The notes under the pieces are model-generated. The model had not been told where the DNA came from and made no database searches. It saw only the letters and a program-made list of their open reading frames with translations. From NCBI RefSeq assembly GCF_932294415.1, contig NC_065538.1, positions 78,443,834-78,507,833 of the forward strand: 64,000 nt of DNA. Direction: 5' to 3'. Shown here in pieces: positions 15,985 through 28,298 of the stretch; within the stretch, counting starts at the first letter, position 1, and each line of letters opens with the position of its first letter. This stretch comes from Quercus robur. Taxonomy: Eukaryota; Streptophyta; Magnoliopsida; Fagales; Fagaceae. Position numbers and translations under genes: made by a program.

Positions 15985-16052
15985 TGTTCCTCTGCAGTTG
16001 TGGCTAGGTTTAATAACAAGTCCTGTAGGTACTGTTACTGGTGTAGTTTCCA
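15861..16052 (-). repeat. Tandem duplication of the CRK-C 5' end
   Basis: The segment from about 15861 (CCTGTAGGTACTG) to about 16020 begins again at 16021. The second copy is interrupted after 32 bases by the MULE and resumes at 18127-18254. The unit is about 160 bp and spans the leader, signal peptide and first codons of DUF26. Confidence 0.8.
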
Positions 16053-18126
16053 GGCCAAAATGGTCAAATACCACCAATTTTTGAAAATTTTTGTAAAAAA
16101 ACACTGTTTCGGAATTATATAGGAAAATACCATTTTTTATGGTACTCGAGTGAACTCGAGTTCCTAGAAGTTTTGCCACCATGGCACTGCTGAGGTGGAA
16201 ATTGGGCAATTAAAAAAAATTGTGTGGTACTCGAGCATGTTAAACTCGAGTACCATGCAACAAAATACTCGAGTATACCAGGCTCGAGTACCATTTTATA
16301 ATAAAATGCTTTTTTTTTTCTTTTCTAAGGTACTCGAGCTCACCAAGCTCGAGTACCTTGTAATTTTTTTTTTTTTTTTGATTATCGACAAATAAACATA
16401 AACATAAAAATAAGTAGCTTTTTTATGTTTTTATTTATTTAAATAGAAGCATTGTAAAATATAAAGATTTTAATTTCAAAATATGAATTTAATTTCTACA
16501 TTAAGTAAAACTGTTAACTGTTTTCTCATAAAACACCTAGTGAAATCGTTTTTTCTAAATCTAAATGCCAAATCTGAATGCTTTTTCATGTTTTAATTTC
16601 ACAATAATCGAATCTATTTTTCTGTGTTGATAAAATCTGTTTCTACATTTAATAAAATTTGCAATATGCCCATCATATTTACTGTATATTCGAATTTGCT
16701 TACTGCATTCATAAAATCTGTTTTTTTTGCATTAAGTAGAACTGTTCACTGTTTTCTCATAAAAATTGTTCACTATTTTTTTGCATAAACTATTTCTAAC
16801 ATTCTGTATAAAATTATTTTCTGTTCAGCATTATTTAAAAAAAAAATCACTCTTTTTTGCGTAAATTATTTTCTGTTCACTATTTAAAAATTCGTTCACT
16901 GTTTTCGCATAAAACACCTAGTGAAATCGTCTTTTCTAAATCTAAACGCCAAATCTAAATGCTTTTTCATGTTTGAATTTCATAATAATTGAATCTATTT
17001 TTCTGCATTGATAAAATTTGTTTCTACATTAATAAAATTTGAACTCTACCCATCATGTTTACTGTATATTCGAATCTACTTACTACATTCATCAAATATT
17101 TTTTTTGCATTAAGTAAAATTGTTCACTATTTTCTCATAAAAATTGTTCACTGTTTTCTGCAAAAACTATTTCTAGCATTCTGCATAAAATTATTTTCTA
17201 TTCTGCATTATTTAAAAAATTGTTCACTCTCTTTTCTGTGTAAATTATTTTCTGTTCAGTATTTAAAAAAATTGTTCCCTATTTTCTCATAAAACACCTA
17301 GTGAAATCTTGTTTTCTAATTTTAAAAGCCAAATCTGAATGTTTTTTCATGTTTAAATTTCAAAATGAACGAATTTGTTTTTCTGCATTGATAAAATCTA
17401 TTTCTACATTAATAAAATTTGCTCTCTGTATATCATGTTTACTATATATTTGAATCTACTTACTGCATTCATAAAATTTGTTTTTTGCATTAAGTAAAAC
17501 TGTTCACTGTTTTCTTATAAAAATTGTTCATTGTTTTCTGCATAAACTATTTCTAGCATTTTGTATAAAATTATTTTCTATTCAGCATTATTTACAAAAT
17601 TGTTCACTCTCTTTTTTGTGTAAATTTTTTTTCTGTTCACTATTTAAAAAATTGTTCACTGTTTTCTCGTAAAACACCTAGTGAAATCATTTTTTATGTA
17701 AAAAAGCTACTTATTTTTATGTTTATGTTTATTTGTCGATAATCCCCCAAAAAAAAAAAAAAAAAAAAAAAACATTTACTCGGTACTCGAGCTTGGTGAG
17801 CTCGAGTACTCTATAAATAAAATAAACACCATTTTATGTTTATGTTTATTTGTCGATAATCCCAAAAAAAAAAAAGCGTTTTATTATAAAATGGTACTTG
17901 AGCCTAGTATACTCGAGTATTGTGTTGCATGGTACTCGAGTTTACCATGCTCAAGTACCACATAATTTTTTTTAATTGCCCAATTTCCACCTCAGCAATG
18001 CCACGGTGGCAAACTCGAGTTTAAGAAATTTGAGTACCGAAAAAAGTGGTATTTCCATATATAATTTCGAAACAGTGTTTTTTTACAAAAAATTTCAAAA
18101 ATTGGTGATATTTAGCCATTTTGGCC
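16053..18126. mobile_element. Non-autonomous MULE inserted in a CRK exon-1 copy
   Basis: Terminal inverted repeats begin GGCCAAAATGG and end CCATTTTGGCC and extend over 300 bp. They are flanked by a perfect 9-bp target duplication TAGTTTCCA (16044-16052 and 18127-18135), diagnostic of Mutator-like elements. There is no transposase. Each arm holds several GGTACTCGAG...CTCGAGTACC palindromes. The interior is an AT-rich tandem array. The insertion separates the start of one exon-1 copy from the rest. Confidence 0.9.
16441..17700. repeat. About 381-bp tandem repeat inside the MULE
   Basis: The phrase AAAACACCTAGTGAAATC recurs near 16529, 16911, 17291 and 17672, giving a period of about 381 bp. 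Sub-repeats such as TTGTTCACTGTTTTCT occur within each unit. The same array is found at 19745-20835 and, inverted, at 23930-24130 and 26450-27250. Confidence 0.8.
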
Positions 18127-18260
18127 TAGTTTCCAGTGTCATAACAGTATTGGGCAGCTGTGGGAATAACAAGATAAATGAGAGCAATAGAGAAGAATAA
18201 CAACAGTCTCGAATGGCCCATTTTCATTGTTCCTCTGCAGTTATGGCTAGGTTTGAAGAA
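18127..18260 (-). pseudogene. CRK-C duplicated 5' end beyond the MULE
   Basis: Minus-strand ATG at 18227, followed by a signal peptide and first DUF26 residues almost identical to 15870-15984, then cut by the MULE. Because the native upstream flank continues to its right, this is the copy attached to the original promoter. Confidence 0.75.
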
Positions 18261-18913
18261 TTTTAGCATAAGAGACCTATGTCATTCCTGTTCTATACTT
18301 TTCCTCGGTTCATGTATCTGCGCCTTTCTACATTGACTAGGGTGAAAGGTGCTGGAAACTTCATTTAATTTATGACCAATTCAAAGCTTTGACTGAATAA
18401 TACACGGTTTACATATAAAGACGTGAGTGAATACTGAATAGTCATAGTTATAGACTAATAGGACATAATAGAATTCGGAAAGGTCTTTTCCACCGTGGGC
18501 CACGTTCTACGGGTTTGAATTTGAAAACACGGATATATTTATTTTGAATTAACGAAACTTTGAAACTTTCTTCATTTTTATTACATGCTATTGGTAAGAA
18601 AATTTTAGGGAAAATTATAGTTTTTCACTCAAATCTTTAATTGATTTATAATGTTCCCCAAAATACTTTTTATTCTTGGAATGAATAATCAGTAAATTTT
18701 ATTAACAAAAGGAATAAATGAGCATAGCAAATTGCAAATTACACCAACAAGCAAAACATCAAGTTCAAGTGAAGGAAGCAAACAAAGCAACAACATTTCA
18801 AAACATAGTTTAATAAACCACTAGCCGAGATTAGAAGCTAGGTGGTACATTGCAAAAAAAAAAAAAATCTCAAATTACTTGAGGGAGTTAATCGTGCATT
18901 TTGAATTGTCATA
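18261..18913. other. Former CRK-C promoter and intergenic DNA
   Basis: Should hold the CRK-C promoter on the minus strand. A TTGAC core appears near 18389. No gene seen. Confidence 0.35.
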
Positions 18914-19115
18914 TTGAAGAATTTGTTGAGATGCAAATTTGACACAAAAAATATTGGAGCTACTATGAAGATCCTTGGGATAGAAATTCATCATGATAGA
19001 GGGACTTGTAATTGCGGTTATCTCATAAGGAATATCTTTAAAAAGGTGTTAGAGATGTTTAGAATACTTGATACAAAAACAATTAGGGTGCTGCTTGTTG
19101 CCAGTTTCAAATTAT
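18914..19115 (+). pseudogene. Ty1/copia reverse-transcriptase fragment
   Basis: About 65 residues resemble the RVT_2 region of copia polyproteins: a 'LLRCKFDTKNIGATMKILG' stretch, then IEIHHDR, then KVLEMF and a closing ASFKLS. The match is cut on both sides and followed directly by a hairpin repeat. A dead relic. Confidence 0.65.
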
Positions 19116-19300
19116 CTTTAGAGCATCAACACTGGGGAATGCTAATGCCAAATGTAAGAAGAATTTGGCATTTCAAGCCCCAAAGTGCTCTGCATCAGGG
19201 AATGCTAAACCCAAGTATTGCAAATTTTTTTACAATACTGCTACAGTGCAATTCTAAAGGTAGAATTGCATTGTAGCAGTATTGTAAAAAAAAAAAAAAT
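19116..19300. mobile_element. MITE-like element with internal hairpin
   Basis: It starts near AGCATCAACACTGGGGAATG, a phrase common at ends of short plant DNA transposons. Around 19231-19287 is a near-perfect hairpin with arms TACAATACTGCTAC and GTAGCAGTATTGTA. Its ends were not resolved. Confidence 0.45.
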
Positions 19301-19657
19301 TACCAACCAACCAAAAAAAAAAGAATAAAAAAAAAAAAAGAAACTACATCCACCTGATCAAATAAAGGTGTTAGCTTGGGTTTTAAGTTTTCACATACAA
19401 CTTCGAAGCAGGTTCTTGACCAAATATTTTGTTTCTTTATAGTCTTTCAATATCAGATTTGTTATATACTTTCCCTCTTGACCAACTTCGAAGCATGTAA
19501 TGTGGAAAATTGGGATAAAACAATAAGCCATTATTATGAGTGTATAACCATATGCATAATCTAAACTATATTTTCTCTTTGTGGGAAGGTAGGCATGGCA
19601 CTGCGAGGGTGGCATAGTGACACGAATCTCAAGGGGTCTAGAAGTAAGAAGAAAAAA

Positions 19658-19750
19658 ATGGTTGACAATAGCGATTGGAGGCCATGGTCAGAACTCCCTA
19701 AGGCTTTGTTTGATCGGATAACAAAGTTAAAGCTCCCTAATGGTTCATAA
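19658..19750 (+). pseudogene. Possible F-box N-terminal fragment
   Basis: A 30-residue ORF contains WSELPKALFDRIT, resembling the start of plant F-box domains (W-x-E-L-P). It runs straight into the repeat array at 19745. It may be a captured or truncated gene end; short, so uncertain. Confidence 0.3.
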
Positions 19751-20835
19751 AATCTGTTTTCTGCATTAATTAAAACTGTTTATTGTGTTCTCTAAATTTA
19801 AAAGCCAAATCTATATGCTTTTTCATTTTTAAATTTCACAATAATTGAATCTGTTTTTCTGTATTGATAAAATCTATTTCTACATTAATAAAATTTGCTC
19901 TCTGCACATCATGTTTACTGTATATTCAAATCTGTTTACTGCATTCATAAAATCTGTTTTCTGTATTAATTAAAATTGTTCATTGTTTTCTCATAAAAAT
20001 TGTTCACTGTTTTCTACATAAACTATTTCTAACATTTTGCATAAAATTATTTTATGTTCAGCATTATTTAAAAAATTGTTCACTCTCTTTTCTGCATAAA
20101 TTATTCTCTGTTCACTGCATAAATTGTTCACCATTTTCTCATAAAATCTATTTTTTGCATTAATTAAAACTGTTCATTGTTTTCTCATAAAAATTACTCA
20201 CTGTTTTTTTGCATAAACTATTTCTAGCATTCAGCATAAAATTATTTTCTGTTCAGCATTATTTAAAAAATTGTTCACTCTCTTTTCTGAGTAAATTATT
20301 TTCTGTTCACTATTTAAAATTAAAATTGTTCACTATTTTCTCATAAAACACCTAGTGAAATCGTGTTTTCTAAATTTAAATTTCAAATCTGAATGCTTTT
20401 TCATGTTTGAATTTCACAATAATCGAATCTATTTTTCTGCATTGATAAAATCTGTTTCTACATTAATAAAATTTGCTCTCTGTACATAATGTTTACTGTA
20501 TATTCGAATCTACTTATTGCATTCATAAAATCTGTTTTCTGCATTAATTAAAACTGTTCATTGTTTTCTCATAAAAATTGTTCACTGTTTTCTGCATAAA
20601 CTATTTCTTCAATTTTGCATAAAATTATTTTTTGTTCAACATTAATTAAAAAAATGTTCACTCTCTTTTCTGCATAAATTATTTTTTGTTTACTATTTAA
20701 AAAATAATTCATTGTTTTCTCATAAAACACCTAGTGAAATCGTGTTTTCTAAATTTAAAAGCCAAATCTGAATGCTTTTTCATGTTTAAATTTCACAATA
20801 ATCGAATTTGTTTTTCTGCATTGATAAAATCTACT

Positions 20836-22780
20836 TTTAGCCATACAGTCTACCTTTCTAGAGCATCAAGTTGCTGAATGATTGTGTCTGTCTATTTGCC
20901 TCCCTTCAAGCTTTGCAAGTAACAAATCTACTTTTATAGGGATGCATACACCTCCCATTGTAGTCTTTTAAAGTTGGCCAACTTGCAGATTGTGCAGCCA
21001 CTTCTTTCATACTTATGGCTTGGGTACCTAATCATTAGTATTGCACAACTGCATTGTACAAACACTGAGAATTGCACACTAGGAATTGCACAACTGCATA
21101 ATTTTTTTAAAGTATTTTTCATGTGTATTATTTTCATACTAAGCTACATTGTATTTCTACAAAATTTAATGCAACACAAATCTACTTTTATGGCTTGGGT
21201 ACCTAAAGATTTTCTAGCTGATTGCTGAATGGGGAACAATACACAATATCTAGTCCAATCAGAGTCCACTCACATAGGCTTAATTTATGCAGTAATCTTC
21301 CAATCAAAAGTACGAGTTAACATTAGAACGTAACCATTAGTAGAGGAAAGTCAATTAAATTTGAAACAAGAGGTATAGAAAAAGTCACGTTTCTTTAGCA
21401 ATTTTATGAAACAAAGTCTAACAGGATACATAGCTACAATTAACATTGAATTAAATAAACTGTCTATTACATGTGGAACAAGAACTTGGAGACAATGTCA
21501 CTTTGCAAGAAATAGAAGTGGTATCAACTAAAAACATAACAAAAGTGAAATGTCCTATGATATTTAAAAGATTTTTGTTTTTCATATATATATAAAAAAA
21601 AAAAAAAAAAAGATATTTGTTTTGTGATGCGTTTGGATGGCTATCAAACTATCTATCATTTTTCCATTTTGGAAGGAATGTAATAGAATGATTATATATT
21701 TATATATATATAGAAGGATTCGTTCAAAATTTAAATTGAAAGAAATGAATCAAATGATACCCTTAAAGTGTGGATGAAATGTTTTATAATGCATAAATTT
21801 ATAAAAGATACTAGTGAAAGTTCCATGCGTTGCATGGCTTTAATCCTGAATTTTCTTTATATATATTTTTGAGAAATTATAACTAAATGAGTTATTATTA
21901 CATAATTTTGAATTATTTTCTAACTAAATGAATGATTATTATAATATAACATGCATAATTTTGTATATTTGTCCTTATATATAATATCTGTAATTAAGAT
22001 TATTAATAAAAACATTTCTAATTTTTTTTATAACTCCTTATTTATTAACGAATGAGATGATTTTAACTCAAGAAATTAAATCTTTTATAATACTTGCATA
22101 TTATTGATACTTGCATATGCGTAAGTTGCAACTAAAAAAAAAACAATAAACAAAAATGTGGGGTGCAAGAGAGATTCTATGGCAAGACTATTGGTGAATG
22201 TATATAAGTTTTAAAATTTTGATAGGGAGGTTGGGTTACAGAATAGTAATGGAGTGAAACACAAGTGGGTTAAGTGCCAAAAATGAAACCACGGGTGGGT
22301 AAGTTAAATTTGAGACAATTCATAGGTGGGTAAAGTGTAATTCCCAAAAAAAAAAAAAAGAAGAAGAAGAAGAGTGGGTTCAAAGGACTAAAAAACCACA
22401 ATCTATTAGTTCTACTAAGGTGAGTTTGGTTCAGCTTTTTCAAACAATTCTTTTGGAAAAAGTGGAAGTTTTAAAAAGTGCAATATGAAATTGAGATTTT
22501 TTTTTTTTTTTTTTTTTTAAGTAGTATGTTTGGTAAAAGCTATCAAAAAAATGCTTTTTCACAAAGTTGAGTGTTTGGCTAATACTTATAAAAGTGGCGG
22601 TTTGAGTTGTAAATTACCAAAAAAGACAAGATATATATAAATATATATGTTTTAATTACCTCTCTTAATGCAAGTTATGGACACAATATTTTTTCAAAAA
22701 AGTCACAATAAAGTCTGCATGACAAGCTGGAATTTAAATTAGTTTATTTCCCAAAGTCATCCAAGAAGTAGCCGCCCTGA
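20836..22780. other. Unidentified interior DNA
   Basis: AT-rich, several homopolymer runs (21594-21611, 22497-22518). The phrase CTACTTTTA...GGCTTGGGTACCTAA is repeated (20928-21030, 21180-21210). No protein family recognised. Confidence 0.3.
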
Positions 22781-22797
22781 TTGGAGGACTTAATTAT

Positions 22798-23043
22798 ATG
22801 AAGATCACTATCTGGAGTACTCTTCCAGCTTGGGATAGTAGTTATTATATGGAAGCTCGGCCAGCACACATTTTGGTTATTATTCATGATTGGGGTTGTA
22901 TCCTTGAATACAACTACTATACAGGAGATACTTATTTACCACTTGATGAGCCAGATGCTCTGGCTCAAGAATGGTCTAATTTCATGAGTAATAAGATTTA
23001 TGAGATAAAAAAAAGAATTAGACAGAGGCTTCTACTTATATAG
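22798..23043 (+). CDS. Unrecognised 81-residue ORF
   Basis: Acidic and aromatic-rich, containing HDWGCILEYNYYTGDTYLPL and ending in a basic tail. The family is not recognised. It sits just upstream of a leader-like region with a PBS-like site (23490-23900), so it may be the C-terminal end of a reverse-transcribing element's polyprotein. It is open upstream of the first Met only for a few codons. Real expression is doubtful. Confidence 0.25.
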   Translation: MKITIWSTLPAWDSSYYMEARPAHILVIIHDWGCILEYNYYTGDTYLPLDEPDALAQEWSNFMSNKIYEIKKRIRQRLLLI

Positions 23044-23489
23044 TTACACAAACAGGATAGCCGTATATGGTCCAATACCTTCAGCAAGGAGGCTATTTAG
23101 GAAAAGAAAGATTGTTAAGGATCCTAGAATGATACAGATTGAAAGACAGACAAACAGATCACTATTCACTGGCGATAGATAACTATTCACTGGCGACAAA
23201 TCACTATTTCACTAGCGACATATCACTATTTACCAGCACGCATGAATAGCTTCCAAACAAATCAAGATAATCCAGACTAATACAGACAGTCTAGACAGAT
23301 ACAGACAGATGTTCAAAAGTTACTACTATTTACTAGCATGCGTAAAAAGAGATTTGATAGATTCCCGAGATCTGAAAGATTCCCAGACAGACGCAAACAA
23401 ACTATTACTCATCAGTACTAATTTCCATACCACCGACAGATTAACTTGAGTTAAATTTACCTACTCAGGTTACTTTACCATGGTTCATT

Positions 23490-23905
23490 TCACCTATAAA
23501 AGAGACGGACTATGAAGACAAAAGACAAGTTTCTAAGTTTCTAAGAATCTAAGCTTTTAAGTTCCAAGTTTTAGAAAGCCTTTTGTAACAGCCTTCCCTC
23601 TCCCTCAGAAAGACTTTTGTACTCTTTCCCCATCTTGTAATCTTGTAACCTTTCTCTTCAGACAGTTTTATTTTCAAGCTTGTATCAAAGACAGCAGTTT
23701 GTTTTCAAGTTTATAAAAGACTGAAGTTTTTATTCAAGTAAGATTCTACTAGTTTTTGTTTTCATATCCCATACTTCATTTTAACCTTATTTTGAATATA
23801 TCTATTTTGCTGTTTACTTCTTTATTATCTATTTTATCATTGTTTTTCGCTTCCATATTACTACTATGTTCTCTCCTGGGTAGTCATTGGTATTAGAGCA
23901 TCCAG
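23490..23905 (+). promoter_or_regulatory. Retroelement- or pararetrovirus-like promoter and leader
   Basis: A TATAAAAG box near 23497 is followed by a roughly 390-base pyrimidine-rich leader and then TGGTATTAGAGC near 23889. That differs at one base from the initiator-tRNA-Met primer-binding site TGGTATCAGAGC, used both by copia elements and by caulimovirids. Repeats ACTATTCACTGGCGA lie upstream (23161-23225). It is an old fragment; which class is undecided. Confidence 0.35.
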
Positions 23906-24130
23906 ATCATAAAACACCAAATGAACAGTGAATAATTTATGCAGAAAAAACAGTGAACAATTTTTCAAGTAATGCTGAACAAAAAATAATTTTATGTAGA
24001 ACGCTAAAAATAGTTTATGCAGAAAATAGTGAACAATTTTTATGAGAAAACAGTGAATAGTTTTAATTAATGCAGAAAACAGATTTTATGAATGCAGTAA
24101 GTAGATTTGAATATATAGTAAACATGATGT

Positions 24131-25740
24131 AGCACCAACTGTGGCATGAGTAGTTTTTTGAAGACACATCACCAGCCCACTACTGTAGCACCAACTGTAG
24201 TCATACGAACCACATGCGCCAACAGACGCCACTATTTCACACGTGCTGCTCAATAGCTTGGCACGATTTCACACACTGTCCAGTCATATCATCCACATTC
24301 ATGAGAATACTTAAATATATGAATAATCGTACCCTGGTACCAGGGACATAGCACTGTGTCAATTAAATATGATGCTCTGTTCAAGAAAACTGCAACTACT
24401 ACCCACATCTTCAAATCTCACTGTGACATTGGGAACATTTAAAATCCTATTCAGGTAGTGTTTTTCCAGCTTGTATTGACATGACAAGCCCTAATAACTG
24501 AAATTATAATGCCTGGAACCAGAAATGAGGTTATAAATGCACCACAATAATGATCTTATTTCTACCCCACTAATTTCATAGATTGACTAAGCTATGTGTT
24601 GTAACACCTCAATATCAAATCGTACAATGTGAAACAAGTTTGGATCTACTTCAACAAATGGATTATCACAAGTTTCAGCAGATCAACAACTACAGACATA
24701 CATAGACCACTATGGAGGGAAATAGATTGGAAAGAAAAGAGATTTCCTTAATATGCCAATATACACGTACGAGAGTCTTGGAAGCGTCGGGCACATCATG
24801 GTCAGTAAACCTACAAAACTAAGTACAAATACCACTACAATAGAGTTCACTGTAGCAAAACCACCATAGTCAACCCTATATGAGAAGAGGTATGAGTTGG
24901 AGGTGTATTGTCGATGGCTTGGGTTACGAGTTCCTAAGGCACACTCAGCAGAGTTACCTAGAGATGAACCTACTAACATACTTGCTCATCTTGAACAAGA
25001 GAACAATCAAATGCAAAGGCGATTAGACCGTTTTCATGCAATCCAAAAAGCTAGGAAGCATTTAAAGGGGAAGGCGCAAGAGTGAGCCATTAAGTCTATT
25101 AATGAAGTTACTGCGTTAGATGATGAAAAAGATATTTTAGACTTCTCAAATTCAAGTAATGATGATTTCCAAAAGTTTCTACCTACGAACATTAAACATT
25201 GTTTTTAATGTCTACACATTTTGTGCAATACAAAATGTTGTTGTCAATGTCTGACAACTGATGATTATGTACATTCAACTTTTGCAAATCTAAAGATTAA
25301 CTGTTCATTAGTTTTGGCTAAGTTTATATGAAATCACTTGCTCATTTTTTCCCTATTGTTCTTTGTTGCTACATATGATTCTCGTGCTTTGGTTGGACAA
25401 TGTCCTCTTGCTTTGTAATGTAGGAAACACCTTAGGAAGTGAAATGCCTCCAGTTAGATATGTTGATGTTTCCAATATTCTGTTTGTGTAATTTGAAATG
25501 TTACACACATAACACTTATCACCTAAATTAGATTTATTGTACATTACTTGTAGAGTCCTGACCAAAAGTATCCATCTACACTCACATGAATACACAGATA
25601 TACAACCCTTTGTAATGCACCACTTCCAAGGATGCAGAGCATCCTTGGAAAGTTTATGCATCAATTTTAGGAGTGAGCTATCCACCATTGCTACACTAAT
25701 CTTCGCAGTGCTACATGTGCTACTCAACGATTTGGTACGT
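24131..25740. other. Unidentified region with a 62-residue ORF
   Basis: The plus-strand ORF 24897-25085 looks helical and charged (repeated Glu/Gln/Arg) but matches nothing I recognise. The rest is non-coding by inspection. Confidence 0.3.
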
Positions 25741-25742
25741 TC

Positions 25743-26340
25743 TTTGATTTTCCATTGAGTTTACACGATTTTGTTCATTCAACAATTTTGAAATTTTCAT
25801 CAAATCAGGATGATTAGTACATTAGTACACAGTTTTAAATTGATTTTTCACAATTCTGTACATTTGACGACTTCAAATTTGGAAACAAATCTGGATGATA
25901 TGTACATCTAATGTAATTAATTTTCCATTGAGTTTACTCAATTTGGTATGTTCTTCAATTTTCATTTGAATTTTCAGGATTTTACACACTTAACGAATTC
26001 AAATTTTTCAACAAATTCGTACTATTTGTACATCTAATGTACACTATTTTTCCTTGAGTTTTCATGGTTTTGTACATTCAACGAATTCAAATTTTAAAAA
26101 AAATTCATACGATCTGTACATCTAACGTACATACTTTTCCATTGAATTTTCATTATTTTGTACTTTCAACGAAGTCAAATTTCTCAACAAGTCTAGATTA
26201 TCTGTATATCTTATGTACACCTTCACGATTTGGTACGTTCATTGATTCTCCATTGATTTTTCCCGAATTTCTATATTCAACTAATTCGAACTTTTTTACA
26301 AATTCGAATTATTCGAGGCATTTACCATTAGGTGATTTAT
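25743..26340. repeat. Degenerate minisatellite, unit about 100 bp
   Basis: About six diverged copies of a unit with TTTCCATTGAGTTT, then TTTTGTACATTCAACGAATTC, then TGTACATCTAATGTAC. Open frames across it come from the repeat. Confidence 0.6.
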
Positions 26341-28298
26341 ACGAATCATTCATTTTTCTTTCATGGAGTTTGTCCATTATTCATATGGTTACATATTTAA
26401 AAAAACACAAACCATTTAAGTGCAATAACTGCGCCAATGCTAAAAGCAGTTTATACAAAAAACAATAAACAATTTTTATGAGAAAACAATGAACAATTTT
26501 AATTAATGCAAAAAACAGATTTTATGAATGTAGTAAGCAGATTCGAATATATAGTAAACATGATGTGCATAGAGCAAATTTTATTAATATAGAAACAGAT
26601 TTTATCAATGCAGAAAAATAGATTCGATTATTGTGAAATTCAAACATGAAAAAACATTCAGATTTGGCGTTTAGATTTAGAAAACACAATTTCACTAGGT
26701 GTTTTATGAGAAAACAGGGAACAATTTTTTAAATAGTGAACAAAAAATAATTTACGCAGTAAAGAGAGTGAACAATTTTTTAAATAATGGTTAACAGAAA
26801 ATAATTTTATGCAGAATGCTAGAAATAGTTTATGCAGAAAATAGTGAACAGTTTTACTTAATGCAAAAAACAGATTTTATAAATGCAGTAAGCAGATTTG
26901 AATATACAATAAACATGATGTGTAGAGTGCAAATTTTATTAATGTAGAAATAGATTTTATCAATGCAGAAAAATAGGTTCGATTATTGTGAAATTCAATC
27001 ATGAAAAAGTATTCAGATTTGGCGTATAGATTTAGAAAAGACGATTTCACTAGGTGTTTTATGAGAAAACAGTGAACATTTTTTTAAATAGTGAACAGAA
27101 AATAATTTACGTAGAAAGGAGAGTGAACAATTTTTTAAATAATGTTGAACAGAAAATAATTTTTTGTAGAATGCTAGAAATAGTTTATGCAAAAAACAGT
27201 GAACAATTTTTATGAGAAAACAGTGAACAGTTTTACTTAATGTAGAAATTAAAATCTCTATATTTTACAATGCTTCTATTTAAATAAATAAAAACATAAA
27301 AAAAGCTACTTATTTTTATGTTTATGTTTATTTGTCGATAATCCCAAAAAAAAAAAAAAAAACATTGAGAAGGTACTCGAGCTTGGCGAGCTCGAGTACT
27401 GTATAAATTAAATACACACCATTTTATGTTTATGTTTATTTGTCGATAATCCAAAAAAAAAAAAATTACAAGGTACTCGAGCTTGGTGAGCTCGAGTACC
27501 TTAGAAATGCATCAATTTCCACCTCAGCAGTGCCATGGTGGCAAAACTGATGAGGAACTCGAGTTTATGAAACTCAAGTTCTAGAAAAGTGGTATTTCCC
27601 TATATAGTTTCGAAACAGTGTTTTTTTGCTACAAATTTCTAAAAATAGTGGTATTTGGCCATTTTCTCCCTATGCACTTGGTAAACAATAGTATTAGGAT
27701 TACCAAATTTAATAAAATTTTGTGTTACAACTTGCCAATGAAATTATCGGTCACCAATAGGGCTGTCCAAGGACCCGCCGGAACCGACCCACCCGCTGCC
27801 GTCGACCGAACCCGATCCGCCGCCGACCGAACCGACTGCTCCGGCGGTCGGCGATGGATTTTATTCTCCAAAACCCGAGATCAACGGGTCGGAGATCGGA
27901 TCTCCTCCTCTCAAATCCGAGAAACCCGATCCGACCGACCCATCATATTCCCGGCGAGTTTTGAGATTTTTTTGGGTAGATCCGACGAGTTTTGAGTTTT
28001 CTTTGGAAATATTTAAGCTAGATCCGGCGAGATTTCGCTAGATCTAGCCAAGATCTTGCCGAAAATGGCCAAGATCTCGCTGGATTTGGCGAGATCTGGC
28101 CGGATTTCTACCATTATTCAAAATTTCCTCGTCGGATTCTGCCGTTTTTCATATTTTCTTGGCCAGATTCTCGCCATTTTCCAAATAATCAACCCGACGG
28201 AGACCTGACCACTTTCCGGCAAGAACCGTCCGATCCAATCCGATTTTCTGACTAGTCGGCGGCGGGTCTGAGAAATTGGAACTCGACATTGTCGGGTC

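Larger units (their letters stand above)
19745..27674. mobile_element. Large left-truncated relative of the 16-kb MULE
   Basis: 19745-20835 carries the same array as the MULE, and 26450-27250 carries it inverted. 27280-27666 matches the MULE right arm, including two GGTACTCGAG palindromes (near 27374 and 27471) and the terminal GTATTTGGCCATTTT. No matching left terminus exists near 19740, so the element is truncated or rearranged there. Its interior (20836-26440) contains other insertions and unidentified sequence. Confidence 0.6.

Noticed and set aside
24897..25085. 62-residue charged ORF
   Set aside because: No recognisable family, no flanking gene structure; not called as a gene, only mentioned.
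26064..26468. 134-residue plus-strand ORF
   Set aside because: Lies across the degenerate minisatellite; composition reflects the repeat.
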